Below, in pieces: positions 21,845-33,379 of a stretch of 64,000 bases of DNA. Made by a program: the position numbers and the translations under genes. The DNA comes from Hyparrhenia diplandra (lineage: Eukaryota; Streptophyta; Magnoliopsida; Poales; Poaceae): assembly GCA_015847255.1 (NCBI GenBank), contig JADLZK010013163.1:62001-126000 (forward strand), written 5' to 3'. The notes below the pieces were generated by a model. The model did not search any database and had not been told where the DNA came from. It saw nothing but the letters and a program-made list of their open reading frames with translations. Positions within the stretch are counted from its first letter, which is position 1; the number at the start of each line of letters is the position of its first letter.

Positions 21845-23100
21845 TGTTGGCGTTTCTTAACGCAATCACTAAGAATAAATATTATCCTTAATGATAACGT
21901 CGAGAGAGCGTCAGGTGATAGATAAATTGAATATTGCAAGGGTCAACCCGCAAGCGCACGGATCTATCATCGTAGCATTTCACCCGGGAGTATTCGGGTA
22001 TCGTTCATTTATATTTTCCCATGGGAAGGCAGGTTTAGATTTAATATGATGATGATAGCCCACAATGTATGTATGGATAGCCACTAATCATGTACAGGGG
22101 TAAGTGACAATAATATTGGAGATAGTGGTGACACACACACTTCTTGAGCACTAGAAGGAATAAATAGGAAATAACAAGAAAGGGAAAATCTATGTTGAGT
22201 TGGCTATTCTAATATCGCCAATGCGTCAGACTATAGTCTACATATGTCATTCATGGTTCATTGCAGAGATGGGCTAAAGTGATGAGGAGATGCCTGCGGC
22301 TGGTATATGCCAGCCGGTGACACTTGATAAGACTCCAACCCGACACCCGGACGTGGAGGAGTGCGAAGGACGAACAGAGCTGTCACCATCTGCCGCCTAC
22401 CTCACTACCGTGGGATGCCGGCATTTCCCAGATGATTCTCTATAGACCTAAGCACCACGCTTACGTTTATAGAAAACTACCTAAACCCCCTAGGTACCCC
22501 GACCCTACGGATCGACATGGCAAGAGTAAAGGTAAACCCGAAGGTACACCAGACCATCACCCGAGCTTAGTTCTACTACGTTCCAAGAACGATATATGAT
22601 TCAATTAGCCTAAAGTTAGTCATGTTAAATTATCACATCATACTAACTATACTCTAGTTGGCACAATATGAATATAACATGAGGATAACTATACTCTAGT
22701 TCATATGCATTGCGATATAAATAATGAGACTTGAATAAAGGAAAGAACTTCATAGTAAATTACCAAAAGATCCTTCCAAGGAGACAAGCCCTCCTTGAAG
22801 CCTTGCCTAACTCGAATCCTACTACTACTAAACTAATGAAGTGGAGAGAGTAGAGCTCAAGGTGAGGATGTAACAATGTGTAATGTGTTGTGTGTGAGTG
22901 TGTGTTCAAGGGAGGAGTGCCCCTCTTTATATAATGGAGAGGAGGAGGGAATGGAGGGTGCTCCTTGCTTCGAGGGCTTCTTGGCGGGAATGAAACCTTG
23001 CACTGCATGCAACCGCCGAGTGAAAACCGCTCCAAACCGCCAGAGAAAGGGCGGGAACAGAGGGCGAAAATTTGCGCCCGACCGCCGCAAAGGCGCCGGC
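21845..23100 (-). mobile_element. 5' LTR of element C, first part
   Basis: Nearly identical to 14511-15770. Interrupted at 23100 by element E and resumed at 29237. TATATAAA on the minus strand lies at 22926-22933. Confidence 0.85.
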
Positions 23101-24380
23101 TGTTGGTATTTTTTAACCCACACGATAAATCCGCAAGCGCACGGAAAAGTACCGTTGTAGCTTTCACCCGAGTATTCAGTGGTATCGATTTCCACGGGGA
23201 ACGAGAAGTGAACTGGAGCAAGGCCAAGGTCATCCAAAGACTGTTTTTGGTAGGAAGAAAGAGGTTCTCTAAGGTTTTCCCAAAGTTATTAAATACCAAG
23301 TTCAGGCTTACTTAACCCCACTTATCATGAGCAAACTGTTCCTTTCCGATTCTCGAAAAGACGGGAAACGGTAATCGGGAGAAGGCAGCCAAAAGCTCTA
23401 AAAAACACCAACCCGCACGTGGTGGACTACAAAGGCCCGATCGGAGCTGTCACCCCGGGGCTACCACAACTATTCCGTAGGTTTGGGCGCAATCTCGGGT
23501 AAACTCTAGCCTGCATAACCACGCTACGCTTAGCGGATACGAAACTAGTTCCGCATTTAAAACTAGAACCTTCGGCCGAACGGAGATCCGTAAGTAAAAT
23601 CAAGCATGAACTGAATTTAGTGAAATAATAATATTGGAATTAGCACAAGATAACCTGAATCTTTCTCAGACGAGTCGGATTCGAAGAGGTACAAAGTTGA
23701 GGCAAAGCCGACAATCCCGGCTACTCCTCCGCTCTTTCCCTTTCACTCTCTTCCTCTTTTCCTCTAATACAACTAGGTGATGAACACCTAGAGGGACACT
23801 ACTACTTGATATGAAATGTGGAAGTGATGCTCACAAGGTAGGATGTGTGTGTTGTACAATGGTGTAGGGGTCTCTTTATATAGGAAAAGAGAGGAGAGAA
23901 TGGAGGGCCATCCTTGTTCCGAGGGGCATTTGGCGGGAACAAAAGTTTGCACCACATGCAACCGCCCGCGTGAAGTCCGTGAGCGAACCGCCAGAGAAAG
24001 GGGGGGAAAAAGCGCCGAAATTTTTGCGCCGCCGCCGCAGTGATCGCCGGCCGCCGCAGATATGGGCCCCATTTTGCCTCTCCTTTCTGCGGTGGGCTTG
24101 TGGGCCTTGGTAGATGGTTTCACCGGGTGCAAAGTCCGGATGAGGCGTGGAATCGGCCTCCTTGCTTCCCTTTGCTCTTTGGCGTATTTCGACTTTTGTG
24201 CTTCCCACTTTATTTGGCATACTTTATTTGTAATTCCACAACATTCCTGCAAAACAACTTGAAACACAAAAACTCGTGGAACTCGTTAGATAAATAATGT
24301 TTGGTTATGTTTTCACATGTAATATTGTATTAGTGGTTCACTTTGGTGGTAGTAAAACATGCATTAATTGAGTGTCAACA
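23101..24380 (-). mobile_element. 3' LTR of element E
   Basis: On the minus strand starts TGTTGACACTCAATTAATGC and ends AATACCAACA. TATATAAA is at 23875-23882 (minus). It is followed on the plus side by the complement of the purine tract (24381-24395). Confidence 0.88.
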
Positions 24381-24419
24381 AGTTCCCCACACTTGACTCT
24401 TTGCTCGTCCCGAGTAAAG
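24381..24419 (-). promoter_or_regulatory. Polypurine tract and hairpin of element E
   Basis: Minus strand CAAGTGTGGGGAACT adjoins the LTR. The hairpin TTTACTCGGGACGAGCAAA at 24400-24418 has one A-C mismatch in its stem. Confidence 0.7.
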
Positions 24420-24598
24420 GTTAGTGATAAAGTAAGTATAAACATAGCAATTCGAGTTATGAACCCGACATAAAGATCATCCGGACATACCTCATTACCG
24501 TGGGATATGTGGAGTGTCTAACATATATTCTTGGGTGGTTGAGAAATGGAACGGCTTTGAACAAAGTCATCCTCTTTTCACATCTTAGTAACTTGGAG

Positions 24599-24629
<31 letters not shown>

Positions 24630-26591
24630 TTTTGAAATAAAGCATAGTTCACAAGTACTCCTCAAATGGCACTCTCAAATCGCTCAAGTGGTGTATGTTC
24701 CCCTTACCAAGGCATTTATAGCATTGCCTTCTTTTTTTCTTCCTACTTCTAAAAGGCTTATGTGGAGCTCGGGTAGGAAAAAATTTTTGTGGGCATACTT
24801 GTATTGCATATTTTGCTAGGTCAAACAATGGATCCATGGAGAAAAATGTCATATAGTGGCTATCCTATTTCTACTATGCTCCTTGAAATATCTCTCTTTA
24901 TTGAGACTTTGGGGAAAATATTTGTGAGAACATGGGCTATCTTTTATTCTCATTTTTTTCTTCTTTTCTCTTTTTTTTTTTTTTATATAGAGAGGCGGGC
25001 ATCTAAGTACCCATTGTTTTAATACCGGACACTTGTCCATTTTTTTCTCTATTTTTTTTTCTTATTTTTTTTTGATGATAGCCTCATGTCTCTTTTTGGC
25101 AGACTTTTTGAGAGGGAGATTTCAATAAGTGTTTGGAACATTTATTTTGAAAGAAACCTAACCAATATATATATATTTTCTCTCCTAGTGTAGGAGTAGA
25201 ACATTTTTGGATGGATCTAAGTGGAAGGCATGTTTCTGCGCCTACTCCCAATGTAGGAGTAGTGCATATATTTGGTGGCGTGTACGTGATCTTGATTTAA
25301 GAGCATGATAAATTTCTCAACTAGGGTCAACAAGGTTTGACAGGGCTCAATGCAAACAACAAGTAGCAAATGTAGAAGGTTTTCAAATTGTATCGTGGTA
25401 TTTGGCCCCTGGTAGGAATTTCTCACCATTGAGGAGTATGTGAGACTATGGTTTTTAACATTTTGATGAAAAGGAAATTCTCCAAGTACTTTGAATAGAA
25501 AAGGTTGGATTTCCATGTCAATGCCATATCTCACTTCACAACAACTTAGGTAATATGTTTTTCCTATGTGTTTTTCCCACAAGCACTAAGGATATGCAAG
25601 GAACAAAAATTTATGTAGGCCAAACTCAAAGAGCTATATTTATATTTACTTTCGAGTTTTAATTCTAAGTGTGGAATTTTGGTTCTTTTAAAGTTTGCAG
25701 GTTTAAACAAGTGTAGAACCAGGAACATGCATATGAACAGGTGGGAGAGAAGTGATCAAACCGAGTTTTGTATACATTCCTCCACCAGTTCATGATGTGG
25801 TTTGGCGCTTTCTGTTCTTCAATGGAATCTTGCACACCCCACACTTCTTTGGAGCTATATCTATTTTTATTCAAAGACAAAAGACAAGTGAAAATAACAA
25901 GGACCCTTACGGTGGAAAAAAATACCAGAGAGTCAAAGGTTTATTTGATTAATGAATTATTCTAGACTCTATGTTGTTTTTATTTTATTTTTATTTATTT
26001 TTTTTTTTTTTATTTTTTTTTAGCAAGGTCAGGGCTCACATCAATTTTTTTTATTGACCCCTTGGTGTGTGTGGAACTTGGACTTACACCTTCCTCCCCC
26101 ACACTTGAACTTTTGTGTAAAATTCAAGTGTGCGAGGTCGTGGCCTCCATCCGAGTGTGTTCCATCACCCATGGGCATCAAAGTTTGTAGTTGATGTAGC
26201 CTCATATTCTCAAGCATCGTATGCTTCTTTCGTTCTTCTTTGTCTTCACCGAAATGGTTAGCAACAAGAATATCCGAAGGTGCTACTAGTTTGATAACAT
26301 GTTTGCTTTTTATTAAAAATAAAAGTTTTGCTTTTTTTATGAAGAACAATTTTGAAAGAGCGGGTTATCTCCCGAAAGTGTTTTGTTTAAAGACGAAAGC
26401 TCGTCTTTGGGAAACCTTTGAATTTCAAACCAGTGTTGGTGAAGTGGTTTCCCCTCCAACACCAACCTTGAGTGTCGTCCTGTAAACTCATGCCGAGATA
26501 CCACGAAATTTGCAAAATTTATGGTAGACAAAAGCATCTACAACAACCCTTTCAAAGATTTTATGAACAGAGAGCGAGAAGGGGTTGTAGA
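24420..26591 (-). other. 3' non-coding region of element E
   Basis: Long T-runs on the plus strand (24607-24634, about 25000, about 26000), a GGACA-TGTCC inverted repeat at 25027-25038, and a second purine tract (minus CAAGTGTGGGGGAGGAAGG, 26089-26107). An open minus-strand stretch at 26349-26041 (KHVIKLVAPSDILVAN) could be a small ORF or leftover coding sequence, but I do not recognise it. Confidence 0.5.
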
Positions 26592-27830
26592 TCATTGTCG
26601 AGATGGGCTGAAGTTATGGATTGATCCGGGAGATTTTTCATATGAGCATGGAATGGATGTGACATTTAGAATGTAACTTCCATGTTCATTGATGAAATCT
26701 GTCGATTCTAGGGGAACACTTTCTTTTTCATGATAGATCAAGTCATCCGCAAAACATGGATCAAATATTGTTAATGCAGAGACTGTCTCATGCTCTCCCC
26801 ACTGATCAGGAACAAAGTCTGATGAGACATCATGTGTGGGCAAAGAGGTGGAGGGTATAGAAATGTCTTCCATATGAATTGGTTCACCCTCTATGTGTTG
26901 TGAGTGTTCTTGATGTCTCATAAAGGAGTTCGAGGTATCTCGATGATTACGACCGGGAATTTCTAAAACATTCCCAAAATCATCATCGAGAAAAAGGCCA
27001 TCCTCGAATCCAAAGGGACATGCATAAGGATGGGATTCATCATCCCACGAATTGTGATTGCATGTTCCCTTAACGGGAGGTTCCTCAACAACCGAATTAT
27101 GGAAAGAATTTGAAGAAACTTCAAATTCAGTTGTAGGTACCTCCTCTCGATGGTCGGAGCTTGAATCTACTATTTCTACGGGAAACTCGTCATATATGCC
27201 AGTGTATGAGGTGTTCTCTAGGATTTTCTCTAGAATGGCTTTCCCCTCACTAATAGATTTATGCATGAACGAGCCTCCCGAAGATAGGTCAATTTGGAGA
27301 GCATCTTCCTTGCAAAGACCAAGATAGAAGTGGCAAAGAATGACTTGGTCGGGCAAAGAGAGGTCTGGGCCTGTATTTAAAAGACTTAAGAACCTGGTCC
27401 AGGATGCTCCTAGAGTCTCCTTCTCTTTTTGTTTAAATCTAAGAATTTCTATTCGAAGGGCAGCGACTCGGGAATCAGGGAAGAAAGCAAGACAAAATTT
27501 GTCTCGAAGTTCAACCCAGTTTCCATGAACACCTCCAATGGTATGAGCATACCATTGTTTTTCTACCCAAAAGGGAGAACGGAAACAGTTTCCACTTGAT
27601 GGTCTCTTGTGTCATGCCCGATAAAACGAGGCAAGAACACAAGTGCTCAAATTCGAAGGTGGATATATGGATTTTTCGTTGTCTCGCCTAGAGAAGGGTT
27701 GGTCCCGAACCATGGCTATGAAAGCGGGGCGAATTTCATAGCCGGTTGTGTGAATGGGGTGTGATGATGGTGGAGGCTCCAACGAATCGCCCTTTGGAGC
27801 CAAAAATTTATAGATGGGCATTGAATCCAT
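26592..27830 (-). CDS. gag: gag of element E
   Basis: Starts MDSMPIYKFLAPKGDSLEPP, collinear with gag of element A (MEQPTISKLSAPKGELLE). One frameshift or indel lies near 27620. From about 27540 it is open to the stop near 26592, through FCLAFFPDSRVAALRIEIL, LSLPDQVILCHFYLGL and an acidic C-terminal half (residues such as DDDFGNVLEIPG). No zinc knuckle was seen. It is the only gene of E, so it may supply structural protein for particles, with RT coming from elsewhere. Confidence 0.7.
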
Positions 27831-27927
27831 GTGGTAGTGGTGGTGGTGGTGGTGAGGTGCATAAAAATGGTGATGAAAAGAAAAAGGATACACGGACGAC
27901 TTGGTTCGATCCTAGAACAGCTACCGT

Positions 27928-27945
27928 TCCCCGGCAACGGCGCCA
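27928..27945 (-). other. Primer-binding site of element E
   Basis: Perfect complement of TGGCGCCGTTGCCGGGGA, 7 bases from the 5' LTR; the expected partner is the 3' end of tRNA-Asp. Confidence 0.85.
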
Positions 27946-27952
27946 GAAAGCT

Positions 27953-29231
27953 TGTTGGTATTTTTTAACGCACACAGATAAATCCGCAAGCGCACGGAAA
28001 GTACCGTTGTAGCTTTCACCCGGAGTATTCAGGGGTATCGATTTCCACGGGGAACGAGAAGTGAACTGGAGCAAGGCCAAGGTCATCCAAAGACTGTTTT
28101 TGGTAGGAAGAAAGAGGTTCTCTAAGGTTTTCCCAAAGTTATTAAATACCAAGTTCAGGCTTACTTAACCCCACTTACTGCGGAGCAGCTGTTCCTTTCC
28201 GATTCTCGAAAAGACTGGGAAACGGTAATCGGGAGAAGGCAGCCAAAAGCTCTACGAAAACACCAACCCGTACGTGGTGGACTACAAAGGCCTGATCGGA
28301 GCTGTCACCCCCGGGGCTACCACAACTATTCCGTAGGTTTGGGCGCAATCTCAGGTAAACTCTAGCCCAGACACCACGTCTACGCTAGCGGATACGAAAC
28401 TAGTTCCGTACGAAAACTAGAACCTTCGGTCGAACGGAGATCCGTAAGTAAAATCAAGCATGAACTGAATTTAGTGAAATAATAATATTGGAATTAGCAC
28501 AAGATAACCTGAATCTTTCTCAGACGAGTCGGATTCGAAGAGGTACAAAGTTGAGGCAAAGCCGACAATCCCAGCTACTCCTCCGCTCTTTCCCTTTCAC
28601 TCTCTTCCTCTTTTCCTCTAATACAACTAGGTGATGAACACCTAGAGGGACACTACTACTTGATATGAAATGTGGAAGTGATGCTCACAAGGTAGGATGT
28701 GTGTGTTGTACAATGGTGTAGGGGTCTCTTTATATAGGAAAAGAGAGGAGAGAATGGAGGGCCATCCTTGTTCCGAGGGGCATTTGGCGGGAACGAAAGT
28801 TTGCACCACATGCAACCGCCGCGTGAAGTCCGTAGCGAACCGCTAGAGAAAGGGCGGAAAAAGCGCCAAAATTTTTGGCGCCCGCAAGTGAGCGCCGGCC
28901 GCCGCAGTGATATGGGTCCCATTTTGCCTCTCCTTTCTCCTGGTGGGCTTGTGGGCCTTGGTAGATGGTTTCCCGGTGGTGCAAAGTCCGGATGAGGCGT
29001 GGAATCGGCCTCCTTGCTTCCCTTTGCTCTTTGGCGTTTTCGACTTTGTGCTTGCCACTTTATTTGGCATACTTTATTTGTAATTCCACAACATTCCTGC
29101 AAAACAACTTGAAACACAAAAAACTCGTGGAACTCGTTAGATAAATAATGTTTGGTTATGTTTTCACATGTAATATTGTATTAGTGGTTCACTTTGGTGG
29201 TAGTAAAACATGCATTAATTGAGTGTCAACA
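27953..29231 (-). mobile_element. 5' LTR of element E
   Basis: Starts TGTTGACACT on the minus strand at 29231 and ends CCAACA at 27953. TATATAAA is at 28729-28736 (minus). Differences from the 3' LTR fall mostly at CG, CAG and CTG sites. Confidence 0.88.
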
Positions 29232-29236
29232 CCGGC

Positions 29237-29437
29237 CGCCCCCTGGGCTGGGCCTCCCGGCCCCGGCCTTCTCCTGTTGCGCGTTTTGTCCTTCAAATGT
29301 TGGGCCTATGATGGTGCAAGGGCCAAATTATGATGGTACTAGGTTAGAAGTAAAGGTATATGTAACATAAGTTTGCCCCTTTCTCATGAATTGGATAAAG
29401 GTTGGCGGTATAATATACTCGATAATGACCGCCAACA
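29237..29437 (-). mobile_element. 5' LTR of element C, second part
   Basis: Continuation after element E. Compared with 15770-16093 it lacks about 140 bp between GGGCCAAATTA and ACTAGGTTAG. It ends exactly at CCGCCAACA before the CTCTC duplication. Confidence 0.85.
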
Positions 29438-30779
29438 CTCTCACCACACCGAAGCCGAAGGAAGCCCGATGCACGAAGACGACGCTCCTCCTCAAGTCCA
29501 CCCACACTTGATGATCGACCCGGTGACGCTCCGTACCTCGACCTCCAAGATGCACGAGAGGTACAAGCATACCACATGCTCAAAGATCGACCCTTCGCTC
29601 ACGCATCACGCTTCTCCTAGGAAGCTCTCGAAAAACTAGGTATGGATTCTGAATTCCCTAGCATGTGGAGAGCCGTAGGATGGGCAAAGGTAGATCCTCT
29701 GGATGAATTAGGCTCTAAAATGCTCACTATCCAATTCCTGTGCACTTTGAAAGTTCATGATGAGGGTATTTCTTTTTGATTTTTTCATACCCACCACTAT
29801 CGCACATGGAAGCAAATTGCTGGGATTTTAGGGTTTGATAAAGCAAAGTGCTTAATTGATTTTGATGCAGCCCTTCGCGGGTATAATCGTGATGCTTTCT
29901 TCATGCAAATATCTGATATTGATTGCTCTAGTGCTAGATTCGAGGCTGTTAATGCAAACATACAACATCCATCACTGAGATTTATGCATAAATGGATGTC
30001 TAGCACTATATTTCCTAGGCAAGATCCTCGTCGCATTCATGATGCTGAATTAAAATATCTCTTTGCAATGCTAAAATGAATTAAAATTGCTCCTATGAAA
30101 GAAATGATTAATTGGATGCTAGAAACCATCAAGCTTACCACCACTGTTTATTGCACTTCCCTTGTGACACGGATTGCTCATGGTGTTGGTGCGCTGGAAG
30201 GACAGAATGTTCTTTACATTCTTGACCCGCGCCCCGAGATCACGATCCAATCCTTGGTTCAAGGGCATCATATTAAGCTTGATGCAGATGACCGCGAGAA
30301 AGTCATTTATTACTTTAGGGCTATACAATGGAGATTCCGCTTCCTAACCCGGAATACTCATTGTATAAGTCCCGTTCACTTACCTTCGTTCGGATCCTTT
30401 CGACGGCTAAGCCACGCAGAAGTTGTGTCTCGTAGGTCACCCGGGAGGGTAGCAAGAGATGGGGTAGGAACTTCACGATCACCGCCCCACCACCGGACTT
30501 TGTGCAGACCCGCGCACCTCGATGCCACCACCTTTGGGTTCATGCCAGTCCAAAGACATGGTTTCTTCGGCTATGCGAACCCGTGGTACATACCGGGCTA
30601 CGGTCGAGGGTACACCCCACACCCAGATCAAAGGCAGGTGGTTCAAAGATGGACAGCACGTACGAGATCTCCTCCGAGTCCGAGGGGATGCCTCCATCAC
30701 CGCGCCCGACACACGGAGAAGCCTCGAGACGATCCAGGACCTCAAAGACACGCATCCACGGTGCGGAGGTGAGTACTAG
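29438..30779 (+). pseudogene. Athila-specific ORF of element B, 3' part
   Basis: Continues the ORF begun at 14427. Recognisable stretches are MDSEFPSMWRAVGWAKVDPL (29643), HYRTWKQIAGILGFDKAKCL (29802), HPSLRFMHKWM (29970), TTVYCTSLVTRIAHGVGAL (30141) and DADDREKVIYYFRAI. They align in order with element C (18390-17780). A Pro/Ser-rich C-terminal part follows. Frameshifts and stops occur, e.g. TGA near 29778. It probably encodes the Athila accessory protein of unknown function. Confidence 0.6.
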
Positions 30780-31782
30780 AAATATTCATGATACACTCCA
30801 CTCCTATGTATGCATTTGCAGATCAGCGCCACGGGGGAGTACCAAGCAGGAGTTCACCGACATCCGCGCCGCGAGAGGAGCAGCGCCGCCGCGGGGAGAG
30901 AGCATTTTGGATCCACATGGGATATAATCCCGACCCGTAGGCTTTGAGCCATCTTGGGGAGGACCCCCACCAGGTAAGCCTTTAATTTCCCAAGTCATTT
31001 CCCATTCCTTTCAAAAAAATGATAAAAGCAACAAAAATATATTCCACTCCTTTATTTGACATAAAAAGGTGTAGGTTTCTCTTAAGATGAAATGATGAAT
31101 AGTTGCTCGTCTATGAATCAGCTTGCACCTAGTTTATAACTTAGAATTCCTTGATGTTTAAGTTTGTTGGCTAATAATGTCTTGTCCTAAAAAACTTGAT
31201 AAACATGGGCTGCAAGAACATGAATCCTTTTCTAAGTTATTGCCGGATATGATATGGTACAGAGAGACTCTACTATAACTTTGTTCTTAGAGAACTTGAC
31301 ATCCGGGAAACCTGAATCTAAAAAAAAAAAAAAAAAAGAGAGAAAAATGGACAAGTGTCCGAGGGCGAGTAGAGCCCACATCTCCAAAAAAAAAAAGAGA
31401 GGAAATAAAAAGACACAAGTCTAGGGTGAGAAGAGCCCACCTCTCCAAAAAAAAAAAAAAAAAAGAGAGAGAACATCACACTCTCTCAAGTATTCAAAAA
31501 AAAAAAAAAAAGAGAGAATATACATATACTAAATAAAATCCCGGATGCATAGTTACTCAAAAGAATAAGAGAAGTAGTAGCTCCACAAAACCGTTCTATC
31601 TTGCAATCGCCCAAGAATGTGAAAAAAATGTTATGAGACCCATATGATTCGAGTAATAAGGATAGATGAAAATTGCCAACTTATTTAAACAATAAGTGAA
31701 CACTTTGTTATAAACATGGTACACTTTTTGATTTATATCAGCATTGAAGCAACTCCCGATCATCAACCTAAATACTTAGCTA
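30780..31782 (+). other. 3' non-coding region of element B
   Basis: Contains the purine tract CTTGGGGAGGACCCCC at 30953-30968 followed by CCAG|GTAAG, A-runs with GAGAG (31320-31520), and GGACAAGTGTCC at 31349-31360. The same order is seen in element C. No gene was seen. Confidence 0.6.
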
Positions 31783-31821
31783 TTTGCTCGGGGACGAGCA
31801 AAGGTTAAGCTTTGGGGAGTT
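31783..31821 (+). promoter_or_regulatory. Hairpin and polypurine tract of element B
   Basis: TTTGCTCGGGGACGAGCAAA at 31783-31802 forms an 8-bp stem with a GGGA loop. AGCTTTGGGGAGTT then touches the 3' LTR at 31822. Confidence 0.7.
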
Positions 31822-33379
31822 TGTTGGCGGTCACTATCATACATCTTATCTTTGCCAACTTAGCTCTAATTAAGAGAGATGGAGCACACTTATGTCAAAT
31901 AAACATTTACTACTCACCTAGTTCCACTTGTATTCGAGAATAATTGTTTTTGCAGGAACAAACACGGAAACAGGTGAGACTACGCCAAATAAAGAAGTGC
32001 AAAGTGCAAACTCAGGAAATACGCTTTGACCAAGGGAATGTGGCAGGCCGAACTGAAGCAAAACGGACCGAAACACCTCAGGAAAGGCGACCTACACTAG
32101 GCCACCAGCCCACACGCGAAGGATGGGCGCTGGGCGGGGCCAAACAGGGGCCGACCGCCGCAGGTGTGGCGGCCGCCGCAGCCCGTGCCCGATCCCGCCG
32201 CGCCTTGTCTCAGTGTCCGAAGCCGAAGGAGCCGAGGCGGTGCATGGCGGTGCTTTTGGGATTTGGCGCCAAAACTCCCGCCAAAAACCACTTTCATTCT
32301 CCTATAAATAAGAGGCCACACCCCCTTCCACAACACAACACACACACCCTTGAGCACTTCACTCACTTTCTTTAGTCCTAGTTGTAGTTTTGAGCAAGGT
32401 TGAGCTTCAAGGAGGGCTTGTCTCCTTGGAAGGATCTTTTGGTAATATTAATATTATTATGGAGTTCCTTTCAATATGCAAGTCTTTATATTCATATTGC
32501 AATGCGTTCGAACTAGAGTATAGTTACCCTCATGTTATCTTATTAATGTGTGAACTATGATCTAGTTGACATATTAGTAGATAGGACTTGACTAATTATA
32601 GAATTAACCGTCATGTGTCGACTCGCTAGAAAGTGGTCGGTTTATGTAGATTATGATGGTTTGGTGTACCTTTGGGTTTACCTTTATCCTTGCTTGTCGA
32701 TCCGTAGGGTCGGAGTCCCGAGGGATTTAGGTAATTTTCTATATACGTGGGCGTGGTGTCGTGTCTATAGTAATCATCGAAATGTCGGCATCCCACGGTA
32801 GTGAGGTAGGGGCGGTGGTGACAGCCCTGTTCCGCCCATTGCATTCCTCCACGTTCGGATGTTGAGTTGGAGTTTCGAAAGTGTCCATCGGCTAGCGAGA
32901 CTAGCCGCGGGCATCTCCTCATCATATGATCGTAATCCCATCATGATTTAGCCTCCTCACATGTTAAACTAGAGTTCACCCATGTGCAATATTTAGAACC
33001 ACCTTCTCATTGTAGATTCTCTTTTTATCCTTTTCTCTCCCTAGTGGTGTAGTAGCTTATGTGTGTTTGTCACTATCCCGAATATCATTCTTCTTACCCC
33101 TACAATTGATTAATGGTTATTCATAAATACATTGTGGATCATCATCATCATTATGCTAGCTAACCACACAAACCTGCCTTCCCTTTGGGAAAATATAAAT
33201 CACGATACCCGAATACCACCGGGTGAAATGCTACAATGGTAGATCAAATTGCGCTTATGGATTGACTAAAGTAAACACATGAATCCATCTATCATCCGAT
33301 ATCTCTTAACGTGATCTCACGAGAATATTATTTATTCTTAGTGATTGCACTATGAAATGCCAACATGCGTTTCGGTGCC
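31822..33379 (+). mobile_element. 3' LTR of element B, first part
   Basis: Nearly identical to 10483-12030. TATAAATA is at 32303-32310. Interrupted at 33379 by element A, resuming at 42822. Confidence 0.85.

Larger units (their letters stand above)
23101..29231 (-). mobile_element. Athila element E, gag-only (TR-GAG-like)
   Basis: Complete minus-strand element with a perfect target duplication CCGGC (23096-23100 and 29232-29236). It has a 3' LTR at 23101-24380, a 3.57-kb internal region and a 5' LTR at 27953-29231. Only gag is coded; there is no protease, RT or integrase. The LTRs are 1280 and 1279 bp and very alike, so this is probably one of the younger insertions here. It likely depends on an A-like element, with which it shares gag. 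Confidence 0.88.
14511..29437 (-). mobile_element. Athila element C, non-autonomous, containing element E
   Basis: Complete minus-strand element with a perfect 5-bp target duplication, CTCTC at 14506-14510 and 29438-29442. It has a 3' LTR at 14511-16093, an internal region at 16094-21844, and a 5' LTR at 21845-23100 plus 29237-29437, split by element E. Gene order is gag, protease, spacer, internal TATA, Athila ORF, with no RT or integrase, exactly as in element B. Without E it is about 8.8 kb. Confidence 0.85.

Noticed and set aside
24607..24634. Poly(T) tract as a retroposon tail
   Set aside because: It lies inside element E's 3' non-coding region, where A and B have comparable homopolymers.
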